64,000 nucleotides of DNA from Gelatoporia subvermispora B (lineage: Eukaryota; Basidiomycota; Agaricomycetes; Polyporales; Gelatoporiaceae): the NCBI GenBank assembly GCA_000320605.2, contig KB445795.1, forward strand, positions 1,598,693-1,662,692. The letters run 5' to 3'. The translations under genes and the position numbers were made by a program. Every line of letters starts with the position of its first letter. Positions within the stretch are counted from its first letter, which is position 1. The notes under the pieces were generated by a model. It saw nothing but the letters and a program-made list of their open reading frames with translations, was not told the DNA's origin and ran no database searches. Of this stretch, positions 1 through 11,747 are shown one piece after another.

Positions 1-3000
1 GGGTGCTGCGGCTGTTGATGTTGTGGCTGTTGTGGCTGGCGGTCCTGGCGCTGCTGGCTGCCTCCTGCTTCGGTTTGTGAAGTCCAATGTGCGCCATAAT
101 AGGGTCCGGCAGGTTTATGAGAAGGAAGAGACAACGACGCGCGGTCATTGTTTACGTTAACAGACGACGCCGCTGCGGCAGACGCCTCACCTTCTACCTC
201 TTCATTCGGGCTGCTTATGATCGTTCCTTCTGGAAGGTCCTTGTCTACGCCTTCCGCTGTAGCTTTGCCGTACGCAACAAAGACCCCTCCCCCTGGCCTC
301 GAGGGGTCTTTTTGGAAGACCAAACCACCGAGCGGCGGCTGTTGTTTGGGCTTCACCCCCCCGGTCGGATTGATCGCTGGAGGATCCGCCGGTTGCTGAG
401 GACCCTGTGTAGCCTCATACAAGAGGGTGATTATCTCGGCTGTCTGTGAGGTTGTGTCAGCAAGCGAACTCCATCATTGTCTGCGACGCATGTCGACCGG
501 CCTTTCGTCGTGCGGACATGTGTTCGGGCAAGAGTGACGCCTCCCACCCCCTGATACAGTCGCGAAGCTTCTTCAGTTTTCCTTGAGCCTCAGCATCCCT
601 CCGTCGGGCCCATGTATGATACTAAGGTCGCAATTCAGTAATGCCCATGGGCATGAAGCGAGACATGGTCATAATACCCACCTGTACAAGTGCACATGAT
701 GTGGCACAATAAGCCACCAAAAGCCAGACGTCATACATGCGCTCATTCGCGTCCAGCCAGTCGATTGCTTCGCCCGTCATATGGACTAAAGCTGTCCATT
801 TCTCCACGGTGAGAGCGAATTTAAGGTGGGCGGGACACGAATATGATATTCGCATGAACACACGCCAGAACATCATATTGACGCACGCGTAAAGCAGGAA
901 TAATAGGCCTAGAGGAAATTTCGTGAGAACATACAACTTCACAAGGAGAGTGTAGTATACCTGCTGTACGAGGAGTATTGGCACCTCGGAACTGCAGGCT
1001 TTCCGGGAGATTGTGGCGCCATGCCTCAAGGTCAGCTAGTAAAGTCTGCAATTCCCCGTCGGTTGTTACATCCAAACCAGCGGGACTAGTGGCGAACGTC
1101 AGTTGCAGACAGAAATCCATCGCTTTCGTGTGAGACGCACGTGTAGATGGTCTTCTGCACTCGTCCCAGAATCACGCTGAGCCTGACCATTTCATCCATA
1201 TATAGATCATCACGATCCCCGGATGAAGGGAGCCGCGCATCACAGTCCCGGACATCAATCATAAACGGGTGACCATACGTCAGACTGATCCTGGGACATC
1301 AGATGAATCAGAAACAGTCCATAACCGCGCGGTCCCACTTGGCGGATTGCAGGCCGCATCATTTCAAGGATTGCTACACACCAGCGGTCACAGATCACGC
1401 AAATACCCCATAGTCTCCGTCGAAGCTCGATTTTGTGCTTCACCGCCTCAGCACGATGCAGACCGAGGTCCTGAGCCTGCGAGCATACATGTCAGCATTC
1501 GGGGAATGTGACTGTTAGAGACACTCTAACCATGCGGATGGCACACCCTAAACGCAGCCACAGCGCGGAAAGCGCGCCGGCTACGTGTGTTGAATGGCAA
1601 TCGCCGACCATAGAGAGAATCAACAACGACTGCAAGTTGACAATCGATGCGGTCGATAGCACATCCTCTGCCTTGATGAGACCATTGACCGCATACCGGA
1701 TGGAGTCGAAAACATTTTGAGGCACTTCTCTCCGGGCAGCAGCTACGAGACACATTGAGTACAGCAGCATTGGCGGTGGCGGGCTGCTCTCCAGGAATTC
1801 GTCGCGCTTGACAACGGGGAGCATAGGCGCGACCTCCATAAAGTACGCGTTAACAAGTTTCTCCACGATGTCACGTTCTATGCGCAGATCCATGGGCTTT
1901 GGCATTGCAAGTTGTAGTTCGCCTTGCTGCGGCTCATGCACACGGATGATACCATCTCCACTCGTGCTGACGTCCCAGGCGTGATGGTATCGCAAGTCAT
2001 AAGACTCGTACATTCGAGAGGGAATCATGGCTTGTGAATGGAGTAGGTGAGCGGGATGGGTTGGTCCTTTGTGAAAGATGAGAACGCAATTTCGTGCCCA
2101 AAATCATGAAAAGCAACTTACCGTACACCCTAACCTCCCCCCCGCTCGAACTGTCTCCCTGAGGAGACGAGGTACTGCGTTCAGCCTCTTTCTCCTTCTC
2201 GGCGGCTGCGAAAGCAGCAGCTTCCTCTTCCAATTTCTTCTTCTTGAAGCGGGTCTCTGTGATAGGGAGGAAGAACGTGCATTCGAAGCCGTACTGTTTA
2301 CAGTGCTGACATATTGGCGGTTCAGCGTCCGATAGGACGTCGCATCTATAGTAGATTGGCGGGTGGTAGTGAGCCCCGAGGGGATGGGATAACAAATATA
2401 CATGAGTACAACAGATGGCAGCCAACAAAATTGGGCAAGCGGTGTGTATGCGGGCCTCGAGATCGGAAGATATGCGTACCTGATTTTGCGACTCCTGCAG
2501 CTGTCGCACGCGCGCTGCGTCTTGGTACGTTTTTTTGTATCCACCAAACTACTGCCCGTATTCTGGACACTCGCACGAGAAGGGATCTCACTGGCGGAAC
2601 CTGGACGCCACATCAATTGGTGCGATAAAGTAGAGAACGTAGTAACTGACTTTTCCGCTTGCTCCCAGCCACTGGCGTCGTGGCTACCGGAGAGGGTGCT
2701 CCTGTGCTATGCGGCCCGTCGTGCTGATTGAGTGGCGGGTTTGTATAGACCATCATGCTCGAAGGGGGGTATTGCGGGTACGAGGGATAGCCATGGTGAG
2801 TATATGCTGCATGGTGCACTGCGTACGAATATTGGGGCGGATGACCCGGGATACCGGGGCCGACCTGCGAGCTCTGCCCGTTCGCTGAAGATGCTGACGA
2901 TGCGGGCTGGTGGAATGGCGAGGGCGAAGAGGGGTACGGACTGCCGTTCATTGGGTAGGACGGGTTCATCACGTAGGGAGGCCCGCTAGGTCCGGGATAG

Positions 3001-3122
3001 GGCTGGAGGTGGGCGGTGAAGCGAGGAGAGGGCGCGTGCTGCGAATGCGAATCTGGCTGGTCCCTTACGTTGGAAACGCGCGAGGCTGCAAGTGAGGAAG
3101 GCACGTAAATGGTGTTAGTCAT
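1..3122 (-). CDS. Zn2Cys6 fungal transcription factor, C-terminus cut by window edge
   Basis: Nuclear DNA-binding regulator with a binuclear zinc cluster and a fungal_trans middle homology region. The N-terminal exon is rich in Pro, Ser and Tyr. The cluster follows: CDSCRSRKIR lies before an intron (2346-2479), then C-x10-C-x2-C-x6-C continues in CQHCKQYGFEC, so all six cysteines are present. A charged linker and Lys run come next, then the regulator domain (LRRRLWGICVICDRW near 1.4 kb, and DLEAWRHNLPESL). The last exons encode ARRRDAEAQGKLKKLRD and a Gln/Pro-rich tail still open at base 1. All the splices I traced are in frame, so the gene looks intact. The start at 3122 (MTNTIYVPSS) is the first in-frame ATG. 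An upstream ATG at 3318 opens a Pro-rich exon, but its splice did not keep frame. Targets are unknown; relatives are often annotated as xylanolytic-activator-like, which I cannot confirm. Confidence 0.85.
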
Positions 3123-4615
3123 GAGCGCCAGCGCGAGGAATGAGTGACGACTAACTGTGTCGGTCGGGGTGCGGCGGGCTACGTTCGGGATGAGGGTCAG
3201 GTTTTGACTTTACCTTCCTCGGTCTGCGAGAGGCGGGATCGGACTGGACGGTCGGCTGCGACGGAGGGACACTGGGGACTGTGCCCCCGGCAGACGGAGG
3301 ATTCGGAGTGGTCTCCATTGAGTGTGTTTCCGTTTATAATTACTGATTGAGTCGAGCCGTTGACTGGAAGTAAATGCCGACTAGCGTCTAGCCGCTCAAA
3401 GTTGCGGATACACTAGCATGAACGGACGCACACAAGCCAAAGACGGCTGTAAACCACTCTGAACGCGCTCCGGCGGGAGGAGTGTGGACAACCAGTCGAA
3501 AAGAAACGGAGGCGGCTGTGGACAGGCAAGGCTGGCAGAGAGATGCCGAGTGGCACACCCTTGCCCGTTTCGAACTCAACCTCACTTTGGTACTCAGCGG
3601 GGGCACGTGACGTCCTCACGCTCAGACGCCTCCGCGTCATCGCCCCGATTTGGGAGACAGCGTGCGCGGCCTGCGCGGCCTGCACGGAGCTCGCACTCCG
3701 CCGCAGCGAGCCGTGTCAGCAACCGACGCGCTGGGTTGGTTTATACGTTGTGCATTTACCAGACAATGCGAGGATGAAATCACCAGAAAAATACGGGAGG
3801 TATGTGCTGGCGAGGATTACCGAAATTTGCCAGGAACGGGGAAAGCGGGCAGGGGACAAACGCATCGGGGAGAGATCTCCGGGAGCGGCTGTCGGTCCCT
3901 GAGCGTCATCATCGATGCATCGTCCGATCTTCGTCCACGCGGTGTGCCAGCAGCAGCCCGTATACATTTTAGCGGCCCTCGTCAGGCGTGAATTTAGCCA
4001 GAGTTGGGGCACGCGTTCGGGGTGCACGCAAACGCACGCAGATGCACGCAGTCACGCAGCGCCCGACGGCTATCTACGTAGACTCGCAAACACCGCTGGG
4101 CATAGCGGACATGGTTCGTGGAAGGACGCGACGTTCGCCCACCCAAGCTCCCATGGGGCCCTTCTTTCGCTCTTGTCCGACCCGCATTCCGAATGTCGCC
4201 CGAATTCCCGCAACAAGGAAAGCCTCTCTAAGCACAATGATATCTCCCAAACAGCTCTCACCTTCCATCATGAGACCCAGCACACGATCTCACAACTCCA
4301 CCGCCCCTGAAACCGACTGTCAATCTGTCCGCTAACTTTCCCTCCCATCTTCTTGTTCTTCCGCGCACGTCCCATCACCGGAGCATCTGTCTCACTCAGC
4401 ACGCCCTTACACGTATTCAGCTTGTTCCATGTATATCAGTCTTCCGAGCGATGCCCTACCGCATTCATCTGATTCATTGCACGAAGCTTCATCTCGACCA
4501 TAATTAGTATTATATCCACCCATATCCATACCCCGAACAGAACCGTCCAGTGCGAAATATCAAATCTCGCCGCCACCACTGTAATGTACCCGCGCCCCAA
4601 AACAAATACAGTACT
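3123..4615. other. Intergenic region with no supported gene
   Basis: Upstream of the transcription factor and downstream of erf2. The ORFs here are short, overlap in several frames and show no recognisable domain. A small GCACGCA-type repetition sits near 4023-4058. It probably holds the promoter and long 5' leader of the regulator. Confidence 0.5.
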
Positions 4616-6976
4616 CTACTCTCCCTTCCCGCGTCGCCCCTCTTCTAGTTCGTGTAGCCACGCTTCTTGCAACAGTCCAGGGTTTATCTCTCGCTTATCC
4701 TCGGTGGCAATCCCCCGTGGATTCAACCAGGAATACCCGGGTGGCCGGCATAGCATGTATACCACATTTCGCCGCCAGGTACCGTGCGAGAACGGGTTGG
4801 GCGGTGCAGGCCCCGGGACAAGTGACTTGTGCGCCTGGTTGCGGATCTATTTCAAAAAAAGGGGTATAGTTGATTAATAGGGTATCGGTAATCCATGACA
4901 GTTTTCGGCCCACCTGCTCGATCGTCGTGACGTTAAGTAGTAGCAACTGTCAATGATTTATGACGTTAGCATCAAGTAAGCTTGCATGAACGGCCACCGG
5001 TGGAGATGTCCATGACTCACCCGGAGATGATATGCGAGCAATGCGAATACTGGCCAAATTACCAGTATCGACAGGCTGAACGCGACTGCGCTGCCAACAC
5101 CCTGGGATGTCGCCAATGCGTCCCGGAAACTCATATGGAACTTGTGGATCAGTAGATACAGGTGCAATGCTGTCGTACATATGACCAGAATTAGCGTCAA
5201 GACCTGGGAGTACGAAGGCTGTAAGTGTGCGCCGGTCTTGATATTTGGCTACGGTTACTTACACCAGAGAAGAGGAACGTGAAGAAGGAAGTATAATTTC
5301 GTCGGCCGACGCAATTATTGACCCATTGGCAATGATGGTCACAACCGTCGACGCAGTTATCACACTATATGCACCAGTATTGAGCACTTGAGGTAAAGGG
5401 CTGAGACATCACAAAACGCGCACCATCTTGCAATGACTAGATCTTGGTGGTCGATATGTCCGACATGTCGCACAGTACTTTGTCCGCACACTGGCTTTCA
5501 TATGAGTATCTAGCAAATCTATTGCAAAAGGAGGTACTCACACACCAGCTCTGACCTTCAGGTCTCGTGGTAAAGGTGCACGGAGGCTACCTTCTGAAGA
5601 CGAACCAGAAGGATATGGAGGATCCGGATCCAGATCTCGCGGCAAGATTCCAGGATCACTAAATGCCTGAAAGTCACGATGCTACATCAAAAAAATGCTC
5701 GGTCCGATAGCTGAATTGCACGCACGGTCGCCAGCATGCTGGAGATGGTAAGGAGGCACATATATGCGCCCACGGCAGCCACCGCAGGACTCTCGTTCAA
5801 CCACCACCATACACACGTTGTCCCGAACCATACCCCCGTGATGCCAAGTACCAAGCATAACGATGCAATGAACGCCCATGGCGAGTCGCCCCCCGTCAGT
5901 ATATGCCCGTGGAGGAAGAATCTGTTCCTAGATGGATGCAGCTCATAATTCCTCTTTGGCTTGCCTGTCGCAACATCAATTGTGGGTATGGCCGAACGTG
6001 GTGGGTTCATCCCAGGCGGAGGATTCGGAATGAAGGAATACTGCGACACCGAGCGAGAGGACATGTGTGGCGAGGAAAGTACACGCTTGTGTGACTGGGG
6101 TGAAATGGGAATGCCATCCTTGTCGGGCACGTTCAAGTCAAAGGTCATTCTAGCCACTGTGCTAGGTGATACAGGGGAGGCCTGTGTTGACCTATGGGGC
6201 GGCTGAGATGTCACAGCAAATGCTCCATTAACGTTGCTCGGCCCTGCACTCGTGGGCGACTTTCGATTACTATCCATGCTGAACCTCCGCTTGAATATCT
6301 TCTCGAAGCTATCCCGCATACGCCCCCCTGCGCTCACGTTCGTTTCGCTGCGGCCGTACTGTGTCCCGGAAGTGACGATCGTGGGTCGTGTCGTACCACC
6401 ACTCGTAGATTGGCGGCCAATGGGTAGGAGAGGCTCCCGGCTCTGTTTGAGGTTGGTGGTTCGCGAAGGCGGTGTCAGAGACGGGTCCTTGAACTCTTCC
6501 GTCGTGTGCCCAAGACTCCCAGACCCGTCTGATTCTCGACTTCGATGTTCTGTGAGAGGGGCCAGACGAACGCCGTCAAATGTGGTCGCCTCAATTGAAA
6601 TGACGGAGTCGTGGTGCGTGGGCGATGGTGACGGCGGTGGGTAACCTGGGCGAGAGGGATGAAAGAAGGATGCGGATGGAAGGATGCCATTCGTGTGAGT
6701 GTTGCTGGGAATAGGTCGGGGCTGTACAGCGGCGGGCAAAGACGTAGACGTTGGCAGCTGGGGTTCGCGGGTGTAGCCAGCTTTCTGCGGTGGACGCGAG
6801 AGTGTCGACACCACAGACCCTGAACGGTTCAGCAAGTTACTGGTAATGCTTCCACTGCGACCTGGTCTAGCCGCTCCCGGTATGCGAGCTGCATTACTTT
6901 GCGAAGGAGAGAAAGGAAGCTTAGAGGCTAGGTTGGTTCTTTGCGGATTGGGTGGTAAGGAGTGTGGGGTCGCCAT
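4616..6976 (-). CDS. erf2: DHHC protein S-palmitoyltransferase, Erf2 type
   Basis: Transfers palmitate to cysteines of Ras-type and other membrane proteins at the ER/Golgi; in yeast Erf2 works with Erf4. The first exon (start 6976, [10 protein letters not shown]) gives about 340 disordered Ser/Pro-rich residues. The family signature [15 protein letters not shown] and two membrane segments follow. Spliced exons then give [16 protein letters not shown], the cysteine-rich domain ([20 protein letters not shown]) and the catalytic DHHC in [17 protein letters not shown] near 5.33 kb. Two more membrane segments, [10 protein letters not shown], then IRNQAHKSL and a tail ending [19 protein letters not shown] close the protein. 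Every catalytic motif is intact. A hAT transposon sits 214 bp upstream of the start codon and could alter its promoter. Confidence 0.93.
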
Positions 6977-7189
6977 GAAGGGATGCGTGAAGCAATGTAC
7001 AGGTGAAAGAGTTCAGCTTGCCGACGGACTCCACTAGCCCGGAGTCGCTTGACGAGAGGTACCGAGGCTTACTTCGCAAGCCAGAGAACGACCGATTGAA
7101 CACAGCGGAGTTATTTGAAGAGAGGGCACGATGGTCCTGCAGGCGAGCTCGTGGGCCCCGACTAAGTGAATGAGACGGGTTGTCTAAGA

Positions 7190-7197
7190 GGAGACGC
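7190..7197. repeat. hAT target-site duplication, left copy
   Basis: GGAGACGC directly abuts the left inverted repeat and is identical to the right copy. The rebuilt empty site reads AAGAGG-AGACG-CCTCTT, a near palindrome. Confidence 0.95.
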
Positions 7198-7212
7198 TAG
7201 TGTTGCCGCAAG
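7198..7212 (+). repeat. hAT terminal inverted repeat, left
   Basis: TAGTGTTGCCGCAAG, matching the right terminus perfectly in inverse orientation over 15 bp. Similarity then decays. Confidence 0.93.
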
Positions 7213-7217
7213 TTGAG

Positions 7218-7280
7218 GCAGTGTAAGCCAATCCAGAAAACTTAACGAAGCTTTGCCTAATAGCCAGAGCAGTGTAAGCC
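7218..7280 (+). repeat. Subterminal direct repeats inside the hAT left end
   Basis: GCAGTGTAAGCC occurs at 7218-7229 and again at 7269-7280, 51 bp apart. hAT transposases commonly bind short repeated subterminal motifs, so these are candidate binding sites. I did not find the same 12-mer at the right end. Confidence 0.6.
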
Positions 7281-7452
7281 GTAAAGCTGGCTGCTAAGTG
7301 TGAGAGTCTGATGTCAGCAGTTCACACGGGTGATCCAGCCAATGAGAAGCCACAATGTTCAGAAGACTGACAACTCAAATGATACGAATTCGGAGATCAC
7401 AAGCAATGAAACAGGTCATTGGAATTGCAAAACACATGAAGACCACGTAGTA

Positions 7453-10400
7453 CTATGTACGCCTAGCGTCCTTGAGCAATTCCTCCAGCTCCGCATACTT
7501 TCCCGCTGCGAGAAGTTCGTTTACCGCATCGTCTGTAAGGGCCTTGTCAATGTCGTAGTCGTCTTCGCATGCTACAAGATCGTCTGTGAATGACAAGCGT
7601 TCCTCTTTGACAAGGAACTTGAGAACTTGAAGAATCCCCAGCAACACTGGAGACATTTTCAGCCGTCGCTGAGTACATGTCTCCTTGCTGCCGGAAAAGA
7701 CACGCTCGCACGGAACGGCCGATGCTTGTGCTGGCAGCACATCCATCGCGACCTTGAACAGAAGGGGAAGTCGATGTTCTGCATTCTGGACTCACAGGAT
7801 CAGTATAAACCAAGTTGTGAAAAGTGTTTGTGACTCACGTCCCAGAAGTTGACGAGATCAGGTCCCTTTTCCTTTTTGTAGAATGGTGGAGGCTCGTCGA
7901 GATACTTGTTGAGCTCGTGCTCAGCGCAGAGCTGGTCAGCCCTCAGAGCATCTTCTTCGGCCCTCACGATGTCCTCCTCAATTGGTGCAGATGAAGCTGA
8001 TGTACTGGTGTCCACAGTTGATATTGGAGGGGCCGGAGTTGATCGATGATTGTTGAGAAGAGACGCGCCGCGAACCTCCTGAGTCACACTCATCAAAAAG
8101 TCCATCCCGGACTCCTCACCAAATGCGGCGGCAAAGGCGGCATTCTTGCTGCTGGAGGGAACACTAACTGGTAGTGGCTGACTAACAACGCGAGGACGTT
8201 CACGAGCTGAATGGCGTCGTTGAGTTGCGTAAGCTGTCATCTGGTAGCCATTAGTATAGTTGAATATATTGTTCTAAAAATGTACTTACAACCTCAATGA
8301 TCCATCGTCTGGCCTGTCGAGCATCTTCGGGCTTCCAATGTTCTTGAATCCAGTCGAGCTTCATGATAGGGTTGATGACTGTAATGATTGACTGATAAGC
8401 AAATTTGCACAATAGAGTTGTAGGAACTTACTCATGGCAAGCGCATATATACGGGATTTTCGCGCCAAGGCAATGTACTTCTCAATCCGCTGGAGCCCGA
8501 CGTCGATGTAGCTTGCAAGGAGCGGATACTTTGTCTTGAGGGCAGTCCATCCCAGCATGACAAGCTCGTAAGACGGCAGAGCCATCGAGAGTGTTGGTGT
8601 TCGCTGGGTGGACAGGACCTGTTGGCAAGAATGAGCGACTCGGAGGATGTAGTAGATCTCCATTAAAAGCTGTTGTTCTATAGTATTAAGGGTCAAATTG
8701 GCAAGTCCAGTATTCTCCGGGGCCTCTAAGAGCAGCCGTCGCACCGCCTAACCGTAAGAAATTAGCTGTGAAGACCTGATTATTCAAACACGACAGGTAC
8801 TTACCGGGTAGAGACCAAGCAGCCGCCCGATCATCATGAAAGTCGAGGACCAGCGGGTCTCGCAGTCGCGGAGCAGTTGCTTTGCAGGTAGCTTGACGCC
8901 ATCTTCCCACTGGCGGTGTTCATTGCCATCAGCTATGATACGCTGTAGCTCAGCACGACGCTCCCCTGAGCGTCGGCAAGCCGAGACGATGTCGCGCACG
9001 AGCTTGACCGGCTGCCGCTCAAGTGCGGCCACATATGCGCCACGCTGCTGCAGCAGTTCCGGTGTCAGGCTGGCGGGATCTTCGAGAAGAGGGAGATCGG
9101 GGCTGCTGTGCAGCTCGTCGAGAATGGCCACCACAGCACGGTTGATGGCATGCGGGAAGCACCTAAAATGAGAGGCTATGTAAGTGCCATAGAATATGTT
9201 ACAAGTGACGAAGGACTTACCGGATGCGATTGCCATCATGATCGAAGAGGATACCCTCTTTGGCAAAAAGGCCTTCCAGACCGACCATTTGCGTGTCGTT
9301 ATTCCCAGCACTGTCCATAGTGATAGACCCCATCTATCGATAATATGTATCAGCAATGTTGGCAAACAAATAATGTGAGAAACCTTACTTTGCTGAGCAA
9401 CTGTGCTTCCTTGATGATATGAAAGAAAATCTTCGCGAGTTCTTGACCAGTGTGATGCACCTCGATATGGCAGAACGTGAGGAGGCGGCATCGTAGGCGC
9501 AGCCGATTGTGTTCATCGCGGGCACAATAGTGAACTGTGATGGCAATGTACGAACGCAGGTTCGGGTCAGACCAGATGTCAGTAGTGAATGAGACACGCC
9601 CAAGCGTGGACTGTGGTCGCTGTCAGAAATGAAGTGAGAACAGACACTTGGATAACATACCTGAACATCCTTGAGAAGTTCATTATACGATTTGCGATAT
9701 GCATCAATGATTACTTGAAGCATCTTCGTCCGATGTGGAACATCGCCATCCTTGAGGTGTTCAGCGTCATACAGAAGGAGCTCCCGGAATTCGGGACAGT
9801 CAACAACATTGATACTCTGAAGAAATGATAATCAGTTGAAATGGATGGCTAGAATGTAGTGGTGCTTACCTGATCATCGGCGACAATCCACCGCCACAGT
9901 CGCTCCATAAATCCAGCTTGTGTGAATTCTTCACGTTCCGAGGTCTGAACGTCGAGCTCCGACTTGCAGCGTTTGAGGCCTTTGCGCTGCACCATGTCCT
10001 CGTACAATTCAAGGTGGCAGCGCCTCAGGTGATATCGGACTGTTGAGGTGATACCTGAGTTGTTTTGCCACACCTTCCACGTCGTTCTGACCAAAGTGGT
10101 TAGTTTTCATGGCATCAGGGAGTTATATGAATACGTACGTGCATGCTTTGCAGCCGACATATTCGGATGTTGGCCGAGTGGTCAAGATCGGCTCATTTGT
10201 CGGCCAGACGTCCGGCTGGTGTTGCGAGTCCAGAGCACGAAGGAACCAATAGACGTCGGTCGCAGCTGTTGACAAACTCTTTACCGGCTCGCGTTGCAAC
10301 TCACTCATTCTGTGGATCGAGACACCCAACACTCCCGGCTCGACGTGCTGGACAGCAGAAGATTTATCGGCACATGTTTCAACTGCACTGGTTGATGGCT

Positions 10401-10925
10401 CTGTGAGCGCTGCATCAGCGGGCTCGCTTGACGTTGCTGGTATCAGCACAGATCGCGGAGGGCCAGCACCATAGCCCTTTGCAACCTCAGAGGCTGCAGC
10501 GGCCTTTGTTCTGGCACGCTTCCCACCTCCCGCACTTGATGAAGGCCGTTTACGCTTCTTTGCTGGCGGCCGGCTCTCAGGGGCAGGAGCAATTGAAGGC
10601 GGAGGGTGGGCGGGAATCTTCAACAAAGTGAGGTGAGTAAACTAAACATCAGCGGATAAGAACTCACCATGTAACCCGGGTATGGTGGCATGGGCATATG
10701 TACACCAGGCCCATGTGCACCGGGCGCCCAGTGAGGTGGCGGTGGCATCGTGCCGTACGGGTTGTATGCACCAAAGGGGGGCGCAAAAGACGGCATGGGT
10801 GGCGGCGGCCCCGGGGACATGTGTGCGTGCACCGATGCATTTGAGGACACCGACATGGCCGCCCATTGCGACAACTCGCCGCATCTGCAAGTGGCGGGGT
10901 CCGGGCACTTGCAAAGGGCGTCCAT
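7453..10925 (-). CDS. hAT transposase (BED finger, RNase-H-like core, dimerisation domain)
   Basis: Catalyses cut-and-paste movement of the surrounding element. The N-terminus has a Cys-rich start (MDALCKCPDPATCRCGELSQW, split here: CKC, CRC) and a Pro/Gly/His tract, then a Lys/Arg basic stretch (PAKKRKRPSSS). A BED-type finger follows: CKAC before an intron, then RTTWKVWQNNSGITSTVRYH and H-x4-H in HLRRCH. The catalytic fold shows a first Asp in FTTDIWSDPN, a second in TMDSAGNND, and the hAT signature DCETRWSS. The C-terminal domain has LPLLFKVAMDVLPAQAS, VPCERVFSGSKET and RRLKMSP, ending at TAG 7453-7455. Roughly nine introns keep frame throughout. The start is uncertain: 10925 fits best, and an upstream in-frame ATG lies at 11051. 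Confidence 0.9.
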
Positions 10926-11475
10926 GTCGGTGTAGATCGAGGGAAAGAGCAAGGAAGTGACAACAGGGGGGAGCAGGTCATATATCGGGAACCAGCGCCG
11001 CCGCTTCGTCACGCCTGGTGTTGGAATACATAATTGATTGCCCGCCATCATCGATAGGTGAATACAAAAGACAGGAGCAAGTTCGATACAGTCAGAGTTC
11101 AGAGACAGAATAGTTTTATGTAGTTGTCTAGCACAGAAATCGAGAGCTCATAGGTCGACAGATTGGCCAGAACAAGGACGGCAAAGTACAAGGTGCCACG
11201 AGGCGGCGTCTTGATCGGATGGGAGGCCTGCAGGACAAGAGTCGACGGAGACAAGAGTTACAGTGACTTCCGAATCGAGAAGGATACGGCAACGCTTCGT
11301 ACTTGGGAGGTTGGGCCACGATCGCAAACGCAAAGCGTCACACATGTGATGTGAATATCTTGGTCATCCAGTGGCACAAGCTTCCGAGGAGACTGCGAAC
11401 TGACTTGAACAATAAGCCAAGCCAAGTCGCACGTGAGAATCAGTCCATATAAGTCATGCACTAGCGCAGGCAGCG

Positions 11476-11490
11476 CTTGCGGCAACACTA
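11476..11490 (-). repeat. hAT terminal inverted repeat, right
   Basis: CTTGCGGCAACACTA, the exact reverse complement of the left terminus. Confidence 0.93.
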
Positions 11491-11498
11491 GGAGACGC
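11491..11498. repeat. hAT target-site duplication, right copy
   Basis: GGAGACGC directly abuts the right inverted repeat, with no mismatch to the left copy. Confidence 0.95.
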
Positions 11499-11747
11499 CT
11501 CTTCGGTGAGGCTGTAGTGCCAGTCGGGGCTCTTCGTCTGTCAAGTCATTACGCGACCTCCCGCCACACCCCGTCGCCGCGTGGTGTCTTGTCTACTTCC
11601 GCGAGTTGCACATCTCAACACAAGCACGCAGTATCGTCTACAATCCAGGCTTTCACCACGTCTCTGGTCCAGACTATTCACAAGTATCAATCCATCCGCT
11701 CAATCTCAATATCGTATTACAACTAGACGAGCGAGTACTACGTGGAC

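Larger units (their letters stand above)
7198..11490 (-). mobile_element. Complete hAT-superfamily DNA transposon (4,293 bp)
   Basis: Both ends carry the same 15-bp terminal inverted repeat, TAGTGTTGCCGCAAG at 7198-7212 and its reverse complement at 11476-11490. Directly outside lie identical 8-bp duplications, GGAGACGC at 7190-7197 and 11491-11498. An 8-bp duplication and a TAGTGTTGC-type end are hallmarks of hAT elements. The interior encodes a transposase on the minus strand with BED finger, RNase-H-like motifs and the hAT dimerisation domain, with no stop or frameshift seen in the traced exons. Perfect duplications and an intact gene point to recent insertion and possible autonomy; activity itself is inferred. 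It lies between the 5' side of erf2 and the 3' side of the Sac phosphatase gene. Confidence 0.95.

Noticed and set aside
3124..3318. Upstream start of the zinc-cluster regulator at 3318 (METTPNPPSAGG)
   Set aside because: The exon is open and ends at a plausible GTAAAG donor, but its phase does not fit the obvious acceptor near 3078. Kept only as an alternative.
3484..4335. Plus-strand ORFs upstream of the transcription factor
   Set aside because: They overlap in three frames, lack domains and are Arg/Ser/Thr-biased, as chance ORFs are in this region.
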